Shown here: piece after piece, positions 27,736 through 37,904 of the stretch
Layout of the letters: each line of letters starts with the position of its first letter
Position numbering within the stretch: the stretch's first letter is position 1
Source: Micromonospora sp. NBC_00389
GTDB taxonomy: Bacteria; Actinomycetota; Actinomycetes; Mycobacteriales; Micromonosporaceae
Assembly: GCF_036059255.1 (NCBI RefSeq)
Contig: NZ_CP107947.1
Location: 5,208,001 to 5,272,000, forward strand
DNA: 64,000 nucleotides
Direction of reading: 5' to 3'
Notes under the pieces: generated by a model
What the model was told of the DNA's origin: nothing
The model's input: the letters and a program-made list of their open reading frames with translations, nothing else
Databases searched by the model: none
Translations under genes and position numbers: made by a program

Positions 27736-30486
27736 CTACGCTTGCGCGTCGGCCCTGCTCATCGCGGCACCCAGCTCCGCGCGGGTGGAGATGCTGAGCT
27801 TGCGGTAGATCCGAGCCAGGTTCGCCTCGACGGTCTTCGGGCTGATGAACAGCTCGTCGGCGATGGCCCGGTTGGTCCGCCCGCGCGCCGCGAGCTGGGC
27901 CACCCGCTCCTCGGTGGCGGTGAGGTGCAGGGGTGTCGGTGGGCGGCCACCGACGCGAGCCAACTCCGCCCGGGCCCGGTCCGCGAACGCCGCCGCGCCG
28001 ATCGCGGTGAACTCCGCGAGCGCTCCCTCCAACGCCTGCCGGGCCGGCAGCTTGCGGCGGGACCTGCGGTGCACGATCCCGGCCACGAGCAGGCAGCGGG
28101 CGCGGTCCAACGGCAGCACATCCGGTGGTACGGCGTCCCGCGCCACCGTCAGCGCGTCGAGCGCCTCGCCGGGGTCGACGCCGGTGGCGCTGTCCAACAG
28201 CGCGCGGGCCCGGGCGGAGCCGAGCGTCGTCCAGGGACGCGGCAGCCGGCGGTGTCGGGCTGTCAGACGCTCCAGCACGGCCGCCGCCCGGTCGAGATCG
28301 CCCACCGCGACGCACGCCTCGATCCAGTCCGGCTCGAACCGCATGGCGAGTGGCTCCACCAGACCGTTGGCGTCGATCGTCGCGGCCAGGCTGGTGTACG
28401 CGGACGCGGCCTCCTCCATCCTGCCGGCGGAGAGGGCCACGAACCCGGCCAACTGCTGGTGGATCCGTCGGCACCAGTCGTCGTCCAACTCGTCGGCGAG
28501 CCGCAGGCCGGACTCGGCCACCCGGGTCGCCTCGGCCAACCGCCCCCGGTGCGCGTCGAGCAGCCCAGCCAGCCAGGTCTCACCGACGAGGCCGGTGCCG
28601 AGCTGGTCACCGAGTTCCCGAGCGGCGGTGATGTGCCGTTCGGCCTCGTCCCACCGCCCGGCCAGCAATTCGGCTTCCCCGAGGTGGGAGAGCAGCTCGT
28701 GTTGCAGCGGCTCGTCGCCCCGGGCCTCGGCGCGGCCGAGCATCCGGTGCAGCCGCCGCCGGGCCCGTTCCGCGTCGTCGATCGACTTCCACCAGATCGC
28801 GGGCACCGTGCTCGCCAGCCAGGCCGGTTCGTCACCCTCCAAAGTGAGGGCCCGGTCCAACAGGTCGGTACGCGGCGCCTGGCCGAGCCGTACCTCCTGG
28901 AAGAAGAGCAGGACCAGGGCGGCGGCGAGCAGGTCGTGGTCGTCGTGGCGTCCGTCCAGCAGCGTGGCGGCGGCCTCGGCGTGCTCCCGGGCCGCTTCCG
29001 TCCGGTCGTCGAAGACGGCGAGGTGGGCGTGGATGCGCCCGGCCAGCGCCGAGTCGGGTCGGGCCGCCGCCAGCGCCCGGGTGCCGTTGTCCACCGCCAC
29101 CCGGGCTGCCTCACCGCCAGACCAGGCGACGACGGCGCGCAACAGCAGCGACTCCGCCCGGACGTCGCCGTCGAACTCCGACGCGACCGCCTCGGCCGCC
29201 TGTCGGGCCGCCGGGAAGTCGCCACTGTCGAATCGGCAGCGGGCCGCCGCGAGTCGCCGGTGGCCCAGGCGTACCCGGTCGTCGGCCGGGGTGAGCTGGC
29301 CAGCGCGGTCGTGCAGCTCCGCGGCGAGGTCGGGTGCGCCCCGGCTGTGCCACCGCCCGGCTGCGGCGGCGAGGGTGTCCGCGACCACCGGGTCCGGGTC
29401 CGTCGCGCAGAGCGCGAGGTGTCGGGCCCGCTCGTCCGGATCGGTGAGCAGGTCGGCGAGCTGCCGGTGCAGCCGGCGGCGGACTCCCGGCGGGATGCCG
29501 GCCCGGACGGCGGCCGCGTACACCGGATGGGTGAAGCGCACGCCGGTCGGCGTCACGACGATCAGCCCGGCCTCCTCGGGCGCGTCCAGCGCGGCGGCGG
29601 ACACCTCCGCCGCCGCCAGGTCGGCCAGGGTGGGCACGGTCAGCAGCGCGGCCAGTCGCACCGCGGCGCGGCTGGCCAGGGGCAGCCCGGCGAGGACGTC
29701 CGCGAGCAGGTGGTGCATGGACGCGGCCACCGGCAGGTCGTCACCGGGTGCGGGTTGGCGCGGCAGGCGTTGTACCGCCCGGACCACCTCGATGGCCAGC
29801 AGCGGGTTGCCCTCGGCCTCCCGGGCCACTCGGACGAGCATCGGCCGGCTGAGCGTGGCGCCGAGCTGATCGCGCAGGACGTGGTGCAGCGCGCCGACGT
29901 CGAGCGGGGGCACCTCGACACGGCCGACCGGGTCGCCGTGGCGGCCCTCGTCGAGCCCGAGGGGTACGTCCTCGGGCGCACCCGGGCCGCGTCGGCGGCT
30001 CACCAGGGTGGCCAGGCCGGTCACGCGGCGCAGCGCGTACCGCAACGCGCGTTCGCTGGGCCGGTCCAGCCAGGGCGCGTCGTCCACCGCGACGAGCACC
30101 GCCGGGTGGGTGTTCGCCGCCGTCGCGGCTTCCAGCAGCGACCGGGTGGCCGCCCCGACCACCCGTACGTCGACCGCCTCGTGGGCGTCGCCGGAGAGGA
30201 GCACCACCTCGGCCGCGACCCGCTGTGGCCGGGGCAGCGCAGCGACCCGGTCGGCGAGCGGGCGGAGCAGGTCGGCCAGGGCCGCGTACGGAAGCTCGGA
30301 TTCGGCTTCGGTGGGCGCGCAGCTCAGCACCAGCCAACCCGCCTGCGCGGCCTGCGCGACCAGCGCCCGCCACAACTCGGTCTTGCCGATGCCGGCGGGC
30401 CCCTCCAACAGCACCGGCCCGGGTTGGCTCAGCAGCTGCCAGGCCCGGTCGAACACCTCGTCCCGCCCGACGATGGTGCGTCGCAT
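27736..30486 (-). CDS. LAL-type LuxR-family regulator
   Basis: 916 residues from ATG 30486 (MRRTIVGRDEVFD), preferred over a GTG/ATG-type upstream extension because LAL proteins start just before this VGRD motif. P-loop LLEGPAGIGKTEL is canonical, Walker B is VLVAVDDAPWLD, a helical TPR-like middle follows, and the C-terminal LuxR helix-turn-helix reads TATEERVAQLAARGRTNRAIA with TVEANLARIYRKL. Typical ATP-dependent activators of this family respond to a sugar or other small-molecule inducer. The regulated genes are not obvious; the downstream small protein and lipoproteins are candidates. Confidence 0.92.
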   Translation of the reverse strand: MRRTIVGRDEVFDRAWQLLSQPGPVLLEGPAGIGKTELWRALVAQAAQAGWLVLSCAPTEAESELPYAALADLLRPLADRVAALPRPQRVAAEVVLLSGDAHEAVDVRVVGAATRSLLEAATAANTHPAVLVAVDDAPWLDRPSERALRYALRRVTGLATLVSRRRGPGAPEDVPLGLDEGRHGDPVGRVEVPPLDVGALHHVLRDQLGATLSRPMLVRVAREAEGNPLLAIEVVRAVQRLPRQPAPGDDLPVAASMHHLLADVLAGLPLASRAAVRLAALLTVPTLADLAAAEVSAAALDAPEEAGLIVVTPTGVRFTHPVYAAAVRAGIPPGVRRRLHRQLADLLTDPDERARHLALCATDPDPVVADTLAAAAGRWHSRGAPDLAAELHDRAGQLTPADDRVRLGHRRLAAARCRFDSGDFPAARQAAEAVASEFDGDVRAESLLLRAVVAWSGGEAARVAVDNGTRALAAARPDSALAGRIHAHLAVFDDRTEAAREHAEAAATLLDGRHDDHDLLAAALVLLFFQEVRLGQAPRTDLLDRALTLEGDEPAWLASTVPAIWWKSIDDAERARRRLHRMLGRAEARGDEPLQHELLSHLGEAELLAGRWDEAERHITAARELGDQLGTGLVGETWLAGLLDAHRGRLAEATRVAESGLRLADELDDDWCRRIHQQLAGFVALSAGRMEEAASAYTSLAATIDANGLVEPLAMRFEPDWIEACVAVGDLDRAAAVLERLTARHRRLPRPWTTLGSARARALLDSATGVDPGEALDALTVARDAVPPDVLPLDRARCLLVAGIVHRRSRRKLPARQALEGALAEFTAIGAAAFADRARAELARVGGRPPTPLHLTATEERVAQLAARGRTNRAIADELFISPKTVEANLARIYRKLSISTRAELGAAMSRADAQA

Positions 30487-30551
30487 GGACGAATTCTGGC
30501 AGCCGACCAGGACGGCCGGACATCCCGCCAACGGGTGACCGGGTGCGGCCG

Positions 30552-30995
30552 TCAGTCGCCGGAGTATCCCCAGAAGTAGATCTCCTCGGGTCGGCCCTGC
30601 ACGTCGTGCAGGACCGCGCAGCGGCCGAACCAGCTCCGCTCGGCCAGATCCTTGATGATTCCCAGATGCTCGCGGGTGAGCCGCTCGGTCCCGGTGAGGC
30701 GCAACGCCTCGGCGGCGCTCACCGGCTCGACGGTGCCGTAGTCGGGCCTCTCACCATCGCTCAGGACCCGGTAGACGTCGAGGATGGAGTGCGTCCCCGA
30801 CTCCTGCACCGCCTCGTCGTTGAAGAGCTCCTCCATCGTGGTGGGGCGGTCGTCGTAGTCCTTGGCCGAGTTGGGAATCTCGCCCCGGGCCCACCAGTAG
30901 TCGCCCTCGGCGAACACCTTGTCCCGCAGGGCGTCCAACGCCGCGTCCAGGTCTGGCTGGTACGCGACGACGTAGCTCCACCCGGATGCGCCCAC
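30552..30995 (-). CDS. Conserved hypothetical protein
   Basis: 147 residues beginning MGASGWSYVVAYQPDLDAALDALRDKVFAEGDYWW. This start block recurs in a family of uncharacterised actinobacterial proteins I recognise by sight but cannot name. No signal peptide or membrane segment; acidic and aromatic-rich, probably cytoplasmic. Ends with EEIYFWGYSGD. No operon partner is evident. Confidence 0.7.
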   Translation of the reverse strand: MGASGWSYVVAYQPDLDAALDALRDKVFAEGDYWWARGEIPNSAKDYDDRPTTMEELFNDEAVQESGTHSILDVYRVLSDGERPDYGTVEPVSAAEALRLTGTERLTREHLGIIKDLAERSWFGRCAVLHDVQGRPEEIYFWGYSGD

Positions 30996-31068
30996 GACTG
31001 CCTCTTTCTCCCACGCTGCAACAGTGTCGGCACCCTAGCGAAAACCACCGACACGCGTTGGCGATGTG

Positions 31069-32472
31069 TCAGCCGTCGATCCGGGTGATGTTGCGGATCT
31101 TGTTGGACGCGTCCAGGGCGGCCACCTTGTACGCCTCGGCGAGCGTCGGGTAGTTGAACACCGCGTCGACCAGGTAGTCGATCGTGCCGCCGCAGCCGAT
31201 CACCGCCTGCCCGATGTGGACGATCTCGGTGGCGGCGGTACCGAACACGTGCACGCCGAGCAGGCGACCGTCGTCGGGGGAGACAAGCAGTTTCAGCATG
31301 CCGTACGAGTCACCCACGATCTGACCACGGGCCAGCTCGCGATAGCGCGCGATACCCACCTCGAACGGCGTCGAGGCGTCGGTGAGCTGTGCCTCGGTCT
31401 GCCCGACGAAGCTGATCTCCGGGATCGTGTAGATGCCGATCGGCTGCAGGCCGTGCATCTCCCGGACCGGCTCGCCGCAGGCGTGCTGGGCGGCCAGCCG
31501 GCCCTGCTCCATCGAGGTGGACGCGAGCGCCGGGAAGCCGATCACGTCACCGACCGCGTAGATGTTGTCCACCGAGGTGCGGTAGTTGGCGTCGACCGTG
31601 ATCCGGCCGCGTCTGTCCGCCTGCAACCCGGCCAACTCCAGCGCCAGGTCGTCGGTCTGGCCCTGCCGGCCGGCCGAGTACATGACGGTGTCCGCGACGA
31701 TCTTCTTGCCGCTCTTCAGGATGCACAGCGCCGCCGTCTGGTGCTTCTCCACCGCGGCGACCTCCTCGCCGAAGCGGAACGCCACGGACAGGTCGCGCAG
31801 GTGGTACTTGAGCGACTCGACGACCTCCTCGTCGCAGAAGTCGAGCATCCGGTCGCGGCGTTCCACCACGGTCACCTTGGTGCCGAGCGCGGCGAACATG
31901 GACGCGTACTCCATGCCGATCACGCCGGCACCGACCACGACCATGCTGCGGGGTACGGCCTGGAGGTTGATGACGCCGTCGGAGTCCACAATGGTCCGGT
32001 CGTCGAAGTCGACGCTGTCCGGGCGGGCCGGGCGGGTGCCCGCGGCGATGATGATTTTGTCGAAGGTCACCTTGGACTCGCGTCCGGAGCCGCCGTCGAC
32101 CCAGATCGCGTGGGCGTCGGCGAACCGGCCGGTCCCGGTGATCATCGCGACCCGGTTGCGGGCGAGCTGGTTGCGGATGACGTCGGTCTGCCGGGTGATC
32201 ACGTGCTGGGTGCGGGCGGCCAGGTCGCTGACCGTGATCTCTTCCTTGACCCGGTAGCTGCTGCCGTAGAGGTCCCGCTGGCTCAGCCCGGTCAGATAGA
32301 GCACCGCCTCGCGCAGCGTCTTGGAGGGGACGGTGCCGGTGTTGATGCACACCCCACCGATCATGTCGCGGCGGTCCACGATGCCGACCCGCCTGCCGAG
32401 CTTGGCGGCCGCGATCGCAGCCTTCTGACCACTGGGTCCGGAGCCCAGCACCAACAGGTCGTAGTCATACAC
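31069..32472 (-). CDS. sthA: Soluble pyridine nucleotide transhydrogenase
   Basis: 467 residues from GTG 32472. FAD-binding [10 protein letters not shown] at the N-terminus, NAD(P)-binding [20 protein letters not shown] in the middle, and a C-terminal dimerisation domain ([14 protein letters not shown]). The redox motif reads [13 protein letters not shown], with one Cys and a Thr in place of the second. The dithiol is absent, as in SthA, and the protein is not a lipoamide or glutathione reductase. It balances NADH and NADPH in the cytoplasm. Monocistronic by spacing. Confidence 0.9.
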   Translation of the reverse strand: MYDYDLLVLGSGPSGQKAAIAAAKLGRRVGIVDRRDMIGGVCINTGTVPSKTLREAVLYLTGLSQRDLYGSSYRVKEEITVSDLAARTQHVITRQTDVIRNQLARNRVAMITGTGRFADAHAIWVDGGSGRESKVTFDKIIIAAGTRPARPDSVDFDDRTIVDSDGVINLQAVPRSMVVVGAGVIGMEYASMFAALGTKVTVVERRDRMLDFCDEEVVESLKYHLRDLSVAFRFGEEVAAVEKHQTAALCILKSGKKIVADTVMYSAGRQGQTDDLALELAGLQADRRGRITVDANYRTSVDNIYAVGDVIGFPALASTSMEQGRLAAQHACGEPVREMHGLQPIGIYTIPEISFVGQTEAQLTDASTPFEVGIARYRELARGQIVGDSYGMLKLLVSPDDGRLLGVHVFGTAATEIVHIGQAVIGCGGTIDYLVDAVFNYPTLAEAYKVAALDASNKIRNITRIDG

Positions 32473-32529
32473 GAGCGTTAGCGTCGCAAGATGTCGCGGC
32501 CCGCGCCAGACCCGGCTTCGGCGGGCCCG

Positions 32530-33168
32530 CTAGCCGACGAGGCGGCGTTCCCAGGCCCAGGCGGCGATCTCGACGCGGTTGCGGGCCGGGAGCTTCGTCT
32601 GCACGCTGGCCAGGTGGGTCTTGACCGTGCCCACGGCGATGAAGAGCTGGGTGGCGATCTCGGCGTTGGTCAGGCCCCGGGCGACGAGTTTCACGACGTC
32701 GAGCTCCCGGGGGGACAGGCCGGCGTGGTCCCGCGCCGGAGCGGGCGGGCTGAGGTGTTCCAGCAGCCGTACGGTGATGGACGGGCTGATCAACGCGTCG
32801 CCGGACACGGCCGCGCGGACCGCCTCCACGAGCAGCGCGGGGCCGGAGTCCTTGAGCAGGAAGCCGCAGGCGCCGTTGGACAGCGCGGTGTGCACGTACT
32901 CGTCGAGGTCGAAGGTCGTGACCACGACGACCCTGACCGGGTCGGTGACGCCGGGCCCGGCGAGCAGCCGCAGCGCTTCGAGGCCGTCGAGGCGGGGCAT
33001 CCGGATGTCCAGCAGCACCACGTCCGGTCGCAGGCGCCGGGCCAGCTCGACCGCGACGACCCCGTCGGCGGCCTCGCCGACCACCTCCATGTCCGATTGC
33101 GCCCCGATGATCATGCCGAAGCCGGTCCGGACCATCGCCTGGTCGTCGGCGATCAGTACCCGGATCAC
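32530..33168 (-). CDS. NarL/DesR-type response regulator
   Basis: 212 residues from GTG 33168, overlapping the kinase stop (GTGA). Receiver with Asp8/Asp9, phosphoacceptor Asp54 (LLDIRMPRLDG) and the LuxR-type helix-turn-helix (LSPRELDVVKLVARGLTNAEIA). Pairs with the upstream kinase. The ABC exporter transcribed divergently from the kinase is the probable target. Confidence 0.93.
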   Translation of the reverse strand: MIRVLIADDQAMVRTGFGMIIGAQSDMEVVGEAADGVVAVELARRLRPDVVLLDIRMPRLDGLEALRLLAGPGVTDPVRVVVVTTFDLDEYVHTALSNGACGFLLKDSGPALLVEAVRAAVSGDALISPSITVRLLEHLSPPAPARDHAGLSPRELDVVKLVARGLTNAEIATQLFIAVGTVKTHLASVQTKLPARNRVEIAAWAWERRLVG

Positions 33169-34367
33169 CGGATCACCGCCGGCCGCAGCGGCAGCGCCGC
33201 GTCGAGCACCCAACCGCCGGCGACGCCGGGCCCGGCGGTGATCGTGCCGCCTAGGGCACGTACCCGCTCACTGAGGCCGATCAGGCCGAAGCCGTGCCCC
33301 CGGGCCGGCGCGGTGCGCGGGGTCGCGCCGTCGTCGGCGACCCGGACCAGCAGCCAGTCCGGGGTACGGCGCACGGACACGTCCACCGACCGGGCGTCCG
33401 GGGCGTGCTGGCGGGTGTTGGTCAGCCCCTCCATCACCACCCGGTACGCCGAGGTCGAGACCTCCACCGGCAGCCCGTCCAGCGGCCCGTCGACGTGCAG
33501 CCGGGCCGGCGCGTTCGTCGTGCCGTTGTGGCCCTCCAGCAACGGTGCCAGGTCGGCCACGCCGGCCAGTGGGGCCAGCGGGGCGTCCGGCGGGGCGTCC
33601 GGATTGCGCAGGACGCCGACCATCCGCCGCATCGAGGCCATCGTCTCGGCGCCGGCGCGCTCGATCTGCTCCAGAGCGACGATCACCCGCTGCGGGTCCT
33701 GCTCGGCGACGTACCGGGCTCCCTGCGCCTGCACCACGATGCCGGTCACGTGGTGGGCGATGAAATCGTGCAGGTCGCGGGCGAACTCGGCGCGCTGTTC
33801 GGCCCGGACCAGCGCGATCGTCCGTTCCCGTCCGGCGGCGACCACGCGCAGGTAGATCCCGACCGCGGCGGCGCCGACCGCGGCGAGTGCCTGGAGCAGC
33901 CCGAAGATCACGTAGACGCTCTCGGCGCCGGCGCGCAGCGGCAGCGCGGCGGCGGCGAGCGCGGCGACCACCGCCGCCCACGGCGCGAGCCGCGGCGCGC
34001 CGCGCCGGGCCACCACGAAGACCACCGCCAACAGGCCGGCGGACTCCGCGAGACCCCAGGTGCCGCCGATGGGGCGGGTACCGGCCCCGGTGAGCACGAC
34101 GACACCGGCGGTGACGGCGAGTGAGGTGGCGCCCAGCAGGAGCGCCGCCAGTGGCAACAGCCGGGAGCCCTGCCGGTGCACGGGCAGCCAGACCAGCGTG
34201 GTCGCCATCGCCAGCCCCAACCGCACCAGGAGGAGCAGGGCAAAGGCTGTGCCCATCCCCCGAAGCAGGCCGAACCGCAGGTCGAAGAGGCCGAGCAGGG
34301 CCATGGCTGCCAGGCCGGCGAGCTGGCCCAGGCGTATCCACCAATTCGAGAATCCCGGCGCGTTCAT
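33165..34367 (-). CDS. Sensor kinase, HisKA_3 (NarX/DesK) type
   Basis: 400 residues from ATG 34367. Five to six N-terminal membrane helices (about 10-165), then the dimerisation helix with phospho-His200 in ARDLHDFIAHHVTG and a C-terminal ATPase (HGFGLIGLSERVRALGG; VRVADDG). With no large extracellular loop, it probably senses a membrane-embedded signal, as DesK-like kinases next to ABC exporters often do. Upstream TACGCT at 34376-34381 is 8 bases from the ATG. Confidence 0.92.
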   Translation of the reverse strand: MNAPGFSNWWIRLGQLAGLAAMALLGLFDLRFGLLRGMGTAFALLLLVRLGLAMATTLVWLPVHRQGSRLLPLAALLLGATSLAVTAGVVVLTGAGTRPIGGTWGLAESAGLLAVVFVVARRGAPRLAPWAAVVAALAAAALPLRAGAESVYVIFGLLQALAAVGAAAVGIYLRVVAAGRERTIALVRAEQRAEFARDLHDFIAHHVTGIVVQAQGARYVAEQDPQRVIVALEQIERAGAETMASMRRMVGVLRNPDAPPDAPLAPLAGVADLAPLLEGHNGTTNAPARLHVDGPLDGLPVEVSTSAYRVVMEGLTNTRQHAPDARSVDVSVRRTPDWLLVRVADDGATPRTAPARGHGFGLIGLSERVRALGGTITAGPGVAGGWVLDAALPLRPAVIR

Positions 34368-34375
34368 CGTGACCC

Positions 34376-34381
34376 AGCGTA
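34376..34381 (-). promoter_or_regulatory. Possible leaderless -10 of the sensor-kinase operon
   Basis: On the minus strand TACGCT fits TANNNT and lies 8 bases before the kinase ATG. No Shine-Dalgarno or clear -35 is seen. The divergent ABC gene starts 148 bases away. Confidence 0.4.
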
Positions 34382-34514
34382 GCCAGGTCGGTGGGTCGGC
34401 CGGATCGGCCGAAAGGCAGACCCGGCGCCCGTGATCCCGGACCGCGGGCCGATGCGGCCACCCAGCCTCGCGGGCGAGGCTTCCCCGGTCACTGTCGCAG
34501 CCACTGGAGGAACC

Positions 34515-35273
34515 ATGACAACGCACGCCCCGCCGGAGACCAGCCACGCCGCCGTCGCCGCGGTCGACCTGGTGAAGGTGTACGGCAGCGGCGACACCGC
34601 GGTCCGTGCCCTGGACGGGGTCTCGGTCGGCTTCGGCCGGGCCGAGTTCACCGCGATCATGGGGTCCTCCGGGTCCGGCAAGTCGACGCTGATGTACTGC
34701 CTCGCCGGTCTGGACACGGCCACCTCCGGCCGGGTCCTGCTCGGTGGCACGGAACTCACGGGTCGGTCCGACCGGACGCTGACCCGGGTGCGCCGGGACC
34801 GGATCGGGTTCGTCTTCCAGTCGTTCAACCTGCTGCCGCAGCTCACCGCCGCGCAGAACATCACGCTGCCGCTGGATCTCGCCGGCCGGCAGCCCGACAG
34901 TGACCTCCTCGCGCACCTGGTCGACGTGCTGGGGCTCGGCCAGCGGCTGGGTCACCGGCCCAGCGAGCTCTCCGGCGGTCAGCAGCAGCGGGTGGCGCTG
35001 GCCCGGGCGCTGGTGTCGCGTCCCGAGGTGGTCTTCGCCGACGAGCCGACCGGCAACCTCGACTCCCGCTCCGGCGCGGAGGTGCTCACCATCCTGCGCG
35101 ACTCGGTACGCGACCTCGGTCAGACGGTCGTCATGGTCACCCACGACCCGATCGCCGCCGCGTACGCCGACCGGGTGGTGCTGCTCGCCGACGGCCGGGT
35201 CGCCGGGGAGATCGACAAGCCGGACCAGGGCTCGGTCACCGACGCGCTGCGCGATCTGGCGGCCGGCGCATGA
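34515..35273 (+). CDS. ABC exporter ATPase (MacB/LolD-like)
   Basis: 252 residues from ATG 34515 with GGAGG upstream. Walker A GSSGSGKST, Q-loop FVFQSFNLLPQL, signature LSGGQQQRVALARAL, Walker B VVFADEPTGNLDS and His in VTHDP. This is the MacB-type ATPase subfamily that partners with FtsX-like permeases. Stop overlaps the permease start (ATGA). Likely involved in antimicrobial-peptide or envelope-stress resistance, given the adjacent two-component system. Confidence 0.95.
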   Translation: MTTHAPPETSHAAVAAVDLVKVYGSGDTAVRALDGVSVGFGRAEFTAIMGSSGSGKSTLMYCLAGLDTATSGRVLLGGTELTGRSDRTLTRVRRDRIGFVFQSFNLLPQLTAAQNITLPLDLAGRQPDSDLLAHLVDVLGLGQRLGHRPSELSGGQQQRVALARALVSRPEVVFADEPTGNLDSRSGAEVLTILRDSVRDLGQTVVMVTHDPIAAAYADRVVLLADGRVAGEIDKPDQGSVTDALRDLAAGA

Positions 35274-37810
35274 GGGCGACGGCGTTGCGGACCCAGGTGA
35301 GCGCGGCGGCACGACGCCCCGGACGGCTGATCCTGACCGGTCTGGCCATCCTGGTCGCGTCGTTCGTCGTCTTCGGCACCGTGCTGGCCCAGCAGATCAC
35401 CGAACGGACCACGCTGGACAACCTCAGCGGCACCCTCGCCGCCACCGACCTGGTGATCGGCGATCCGGAGCAGCCGCCGCCGCCCAGCGTGGCGGCGTTG
35501 CAGCGCGTCCGCGCCGTGCCGGGCGTCGCCGAGGCGGTCGGCCGGCTGACCATCGGTGTCTCCCTCGGCGAGGGGTACCTCAACCTGCAGGCCGACCCCG
35601 GCACCGGCCCGCTGGCCAGGGTCCGGCTGGTCCAGGGGAGCTATCCGGACAGCCCCGGCGAGATCGCGGTCAGCCCGCGTACCGTCGAGCGGCTGGGGCT
35701 CTCGGTCGGCACCGTGACCAGCGGGACGGGCGGTGAGCTGACCACCCCCACCCGGCTCACCGTCACCGGCCTGGTCGAGACCCCCGACGACGGTGGCTTC
35801 AACGCGTACGCCCCGGACAGCGTGGTGACCGCGTGGGCCGGTCTGATCCCGCTGGAGCGGATCGATGTGCGGGTGGCCCCCGGCGCGTCGGCGGAGACGG
35901 TGCGGGGCCGGATGACCGCGACGCTGCCGGCCGACCTGCCGATCCGCACCGGTGACGAGGTCCGCCAGGCGGAGGCCGATGCGGAGGCCGAGCAGGTCGG
36001 GCGACTGTTCGCCCTGGTCGGCATGTTCGTCGCGGTGGCGGTCGTCGCCGCGGCGCTGGTGGTCACCTCGACCTTCCGCATCGTCTTCGCCCAGCGGATG
36101 CGGCAACTCGCGCTGTTGCGCGCGGTCGGCGCGAGCCGGGGCGCCCTGGTCGGGGCGCTGATCGCCGAGGGAGCCCTGACCGGGCTGGTCGCCGGAGGCG
36201 TCGGGGTCACCGCCGCTCTCGCGGCCGGGCACGCCCTCCCGGCGGTCCTGCGCGCCTCCGGAAAGGCGGTCTCGGCGCCGGGCCTGCCACTGGCCGCCGC
36301 GGTCTCGGTGGTGGTCGGCGCCGTCGTCCTCACCGTGCTGGCGGTCCTGGCGCCGGCGTTCTCCGCCGCCCGGGTCTCTCCGCTGGAGGCGCTGCGGGCG
36401 GCGAGCATCACCGCCGGCCGCCGCGGCGTCGGGGTGCTGCGCCTGGTGTCCGGGGGGCTACTGGCCACCGGCGCGGCACTGGCATGCGCCGCGACGGTCA
36501 GCCGGTTGCCCGCGCCGGACCAGGAGTTCTACGACCCGATGCCGGGGCTGCTCCTGCTCGTCGGCTCCGGCACGCTGGCGTTCTTCGCGCTGGTGGCCCT
36601 CGGGCCGCTGTTGGTGCGCCCGGTGCTGGCCGTGGTGGGTTGGCCGCTGCGCCAGTTCGGGCCGCTCGGGCGGCTGGCGGTCGGCGGAATCGGAGGGACG
36701 CCGCGCCGCGCCGCCGCGGTCTCCGTGGTGGTCGCGCTCGGCGTGACCCTGATCTCCGGTGTCGTCATCGGCGGTGCGTCGATGCGGATCCTCGCCGACC
36801 GCGAGATGGCGCTCTCCGCTCCGACCGATTTCGAGGTCACCGCCAGCAACGGTGAAGCGCTACCGGCAGCCGTCGTGACGCGGGCCGAGGCGGCACGCGG
36901 GGCGTTGGCCCGGGTGGTGCCGTACCGGCGGATCGACGACGTCACGCTGATGCGCGGCGCCGACCGGCTCGGCAGCGCCGAGTCCGGCTACCCGACCATC
37001 GACCTCGACCTGCCGGCCCTGCCGAGCACCGAAGACCTGGACGCGGCGCAGGGCACGCTGGCCGACCGTGGCCCCGGCCGGATCGTGCTGGGCAGCTGGG
37101 TCGCCCGGGACGCCGGGCTGCGGGCCGGCGACAGCACCACGCTCGCCCTCGCCGGGAAGACGGTCGACGTACGCGTGGCCGCGGTCCTGCCCGACCACGG
37201 CCCCCTGCACGCGGGCATCGTCACCGACCGTGCCGACCTCGACCGGCTCGGCGTGCCGCCGGCGTTCAGCGGTCTGCTGGCCGACGCGGCCCGCCCCGGC
37301 GAGGACGGCCGTACCGCTGCGGTGCAGGCGCTGCGGCAGGCGATCGGCGGCAGTGACGGGGTTGGCCTCGCGGTGCTCGCCGACGAGCGGGACCGCCACG
37401 CCGAGGTGCTGACCACCCTGCTCTGGATCGCCGTCGGCCTGGTCAGCCTGACCGTACTGATTGCGGTGGTCGGTGTGGGGTCCACGACCGCGCTCTCGGT
37501 GGTGGAGCGGGTACGCGAGTCCGGGCTGCTCCGCGCGGTCGGCCTGTCCCGGCCCGGCCTGCGCGGCATGCTGACCGTCGAGTCCGGTCTCTACGGGGTG
37601 ATCGGTGCGACGATCGGCCTGCTGCTCGGCATTCCGTACGCCTGGTTGGCGGTGCAGGTCCTCGGGATCAACGCACCGCTGGCCTTGCCGGTGCTGCCGC
37701 TGGTCGGGCTCTTCGCGGCGCTGGTCGTGCTGACCGCGCTGGCCGGGGTGCTGCCGGCCCGGCGGGCCTCCCGGGTCAGCCCCGTGGAGGCGTTGGGGAT
37801 GGACGGCTGA
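35270..37810 (+). CDS. FtsX-family ABC exporter permease
   Basis: 846 residues with two FtsX-type domains: helices around 15-40 and a three-helix cluster near 250-370, then central helices (390-490), an extracellular region, and the final FtsX helices (about 715-835) ending in ARRASRVSPVEALGMDG. The duplicated PARRASRVSPVEAL-like motif also occurs mid-protein (FSAARVSPLEALRA). Forms the exporter with the upstream ATPase. Confidence 0.93.
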   Translation: MRATALRTQVSAAARRPGRLILTGLAILVASFVVFGTVLAQQITERTTLDNLSGTLAATDLVIGDPEQPPPPSVAALQRVRAVPGVAEAVGRLTIGVSLGEGYLNLQADPGTGPLARVRLVQGSYPDSPGEIAVSPRTVERLGLSVGTVTSGTGGELTTPTRLTVTGLVETPDDGGFNAYAPDSVVTAWAGLIPLERIDVRVAPGASAETVRGRMTATLPADLPIRTGDEVRQAEADAEAEQVGRLFALVGMFVAVAVVAAALVVTSTFRIVFAQRMRQLALLRAVGASRGALVGALIAEGALTGLVAGGVGVTAALAAGHALPAVLRASGKAVSAPGLPLAAAVSVVVGAVVLTVLAVLAPAFSAARVSPLEALRAASITAGRRGVGVLRLVSGGLLATGAALACAATVSRLPAPDQEFYDPMPGLLLLVGSGTLAFFALVALGPLLVRPVLAVVGWPLRQFGPLGRLAVGGIGGTPRRAAAVSVVVALGVTLISGVVIGGASMRILADREMALSAPTDFEVTASNGEALPAAVVTRAEAARGALARVVPYRRIDDVTLMRGADRLGSAESGYPTIDLDLPALPSTEDLDAAQGTLADRGPGRIVLGSWVARDAGLRAGDSTTLALAGKTVDVRVAAVLPDHGPLHAGIVTDRADLDRLGVPPAFSGLLADAARPGEDGRTAAVQALRQAIGGSDGVGLAVLADERDRHAEVLTTLLWIAVGLVSLTVLIAVVGVGSTTALSVVERVRESGLLRAVGLSRPGLRGMLTVESGLYGVIGATIGLLLGIPYAWLAVQVLGINAPLALPVLPLVGLFAALVVLTALAGVLPARRASRVSPVEALGMDG

Positions 37811-37815
37811 GCACC

Positions 37816-37850
37816 AGTGGCCCGGTGTCCGCGCTGGACACCGGGCCACT
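37816..37850 (+). terminator. Hairpin terminator after the ABC exporter
   Basis: Perfect 15-base stem (37816-37830 with 37836-37850), 5-base loop, followed by TT. It lies five bases past the permease stop. Confidence 0.85.
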
Positions 37851-37904
37851 TTCGCGACTCGTCGCTGGCCCGGACCTGTGGCAGGAGGATGCCCGGCGGC
37901 CACG

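Noticed and set aside
31069..32472. Dihydrolipoamide dehydrogenase or mycothione reductase
   Set aside because: The redox motif has a single Cys ([13 protein letters not shown]), and the overall sequence follows SthA.
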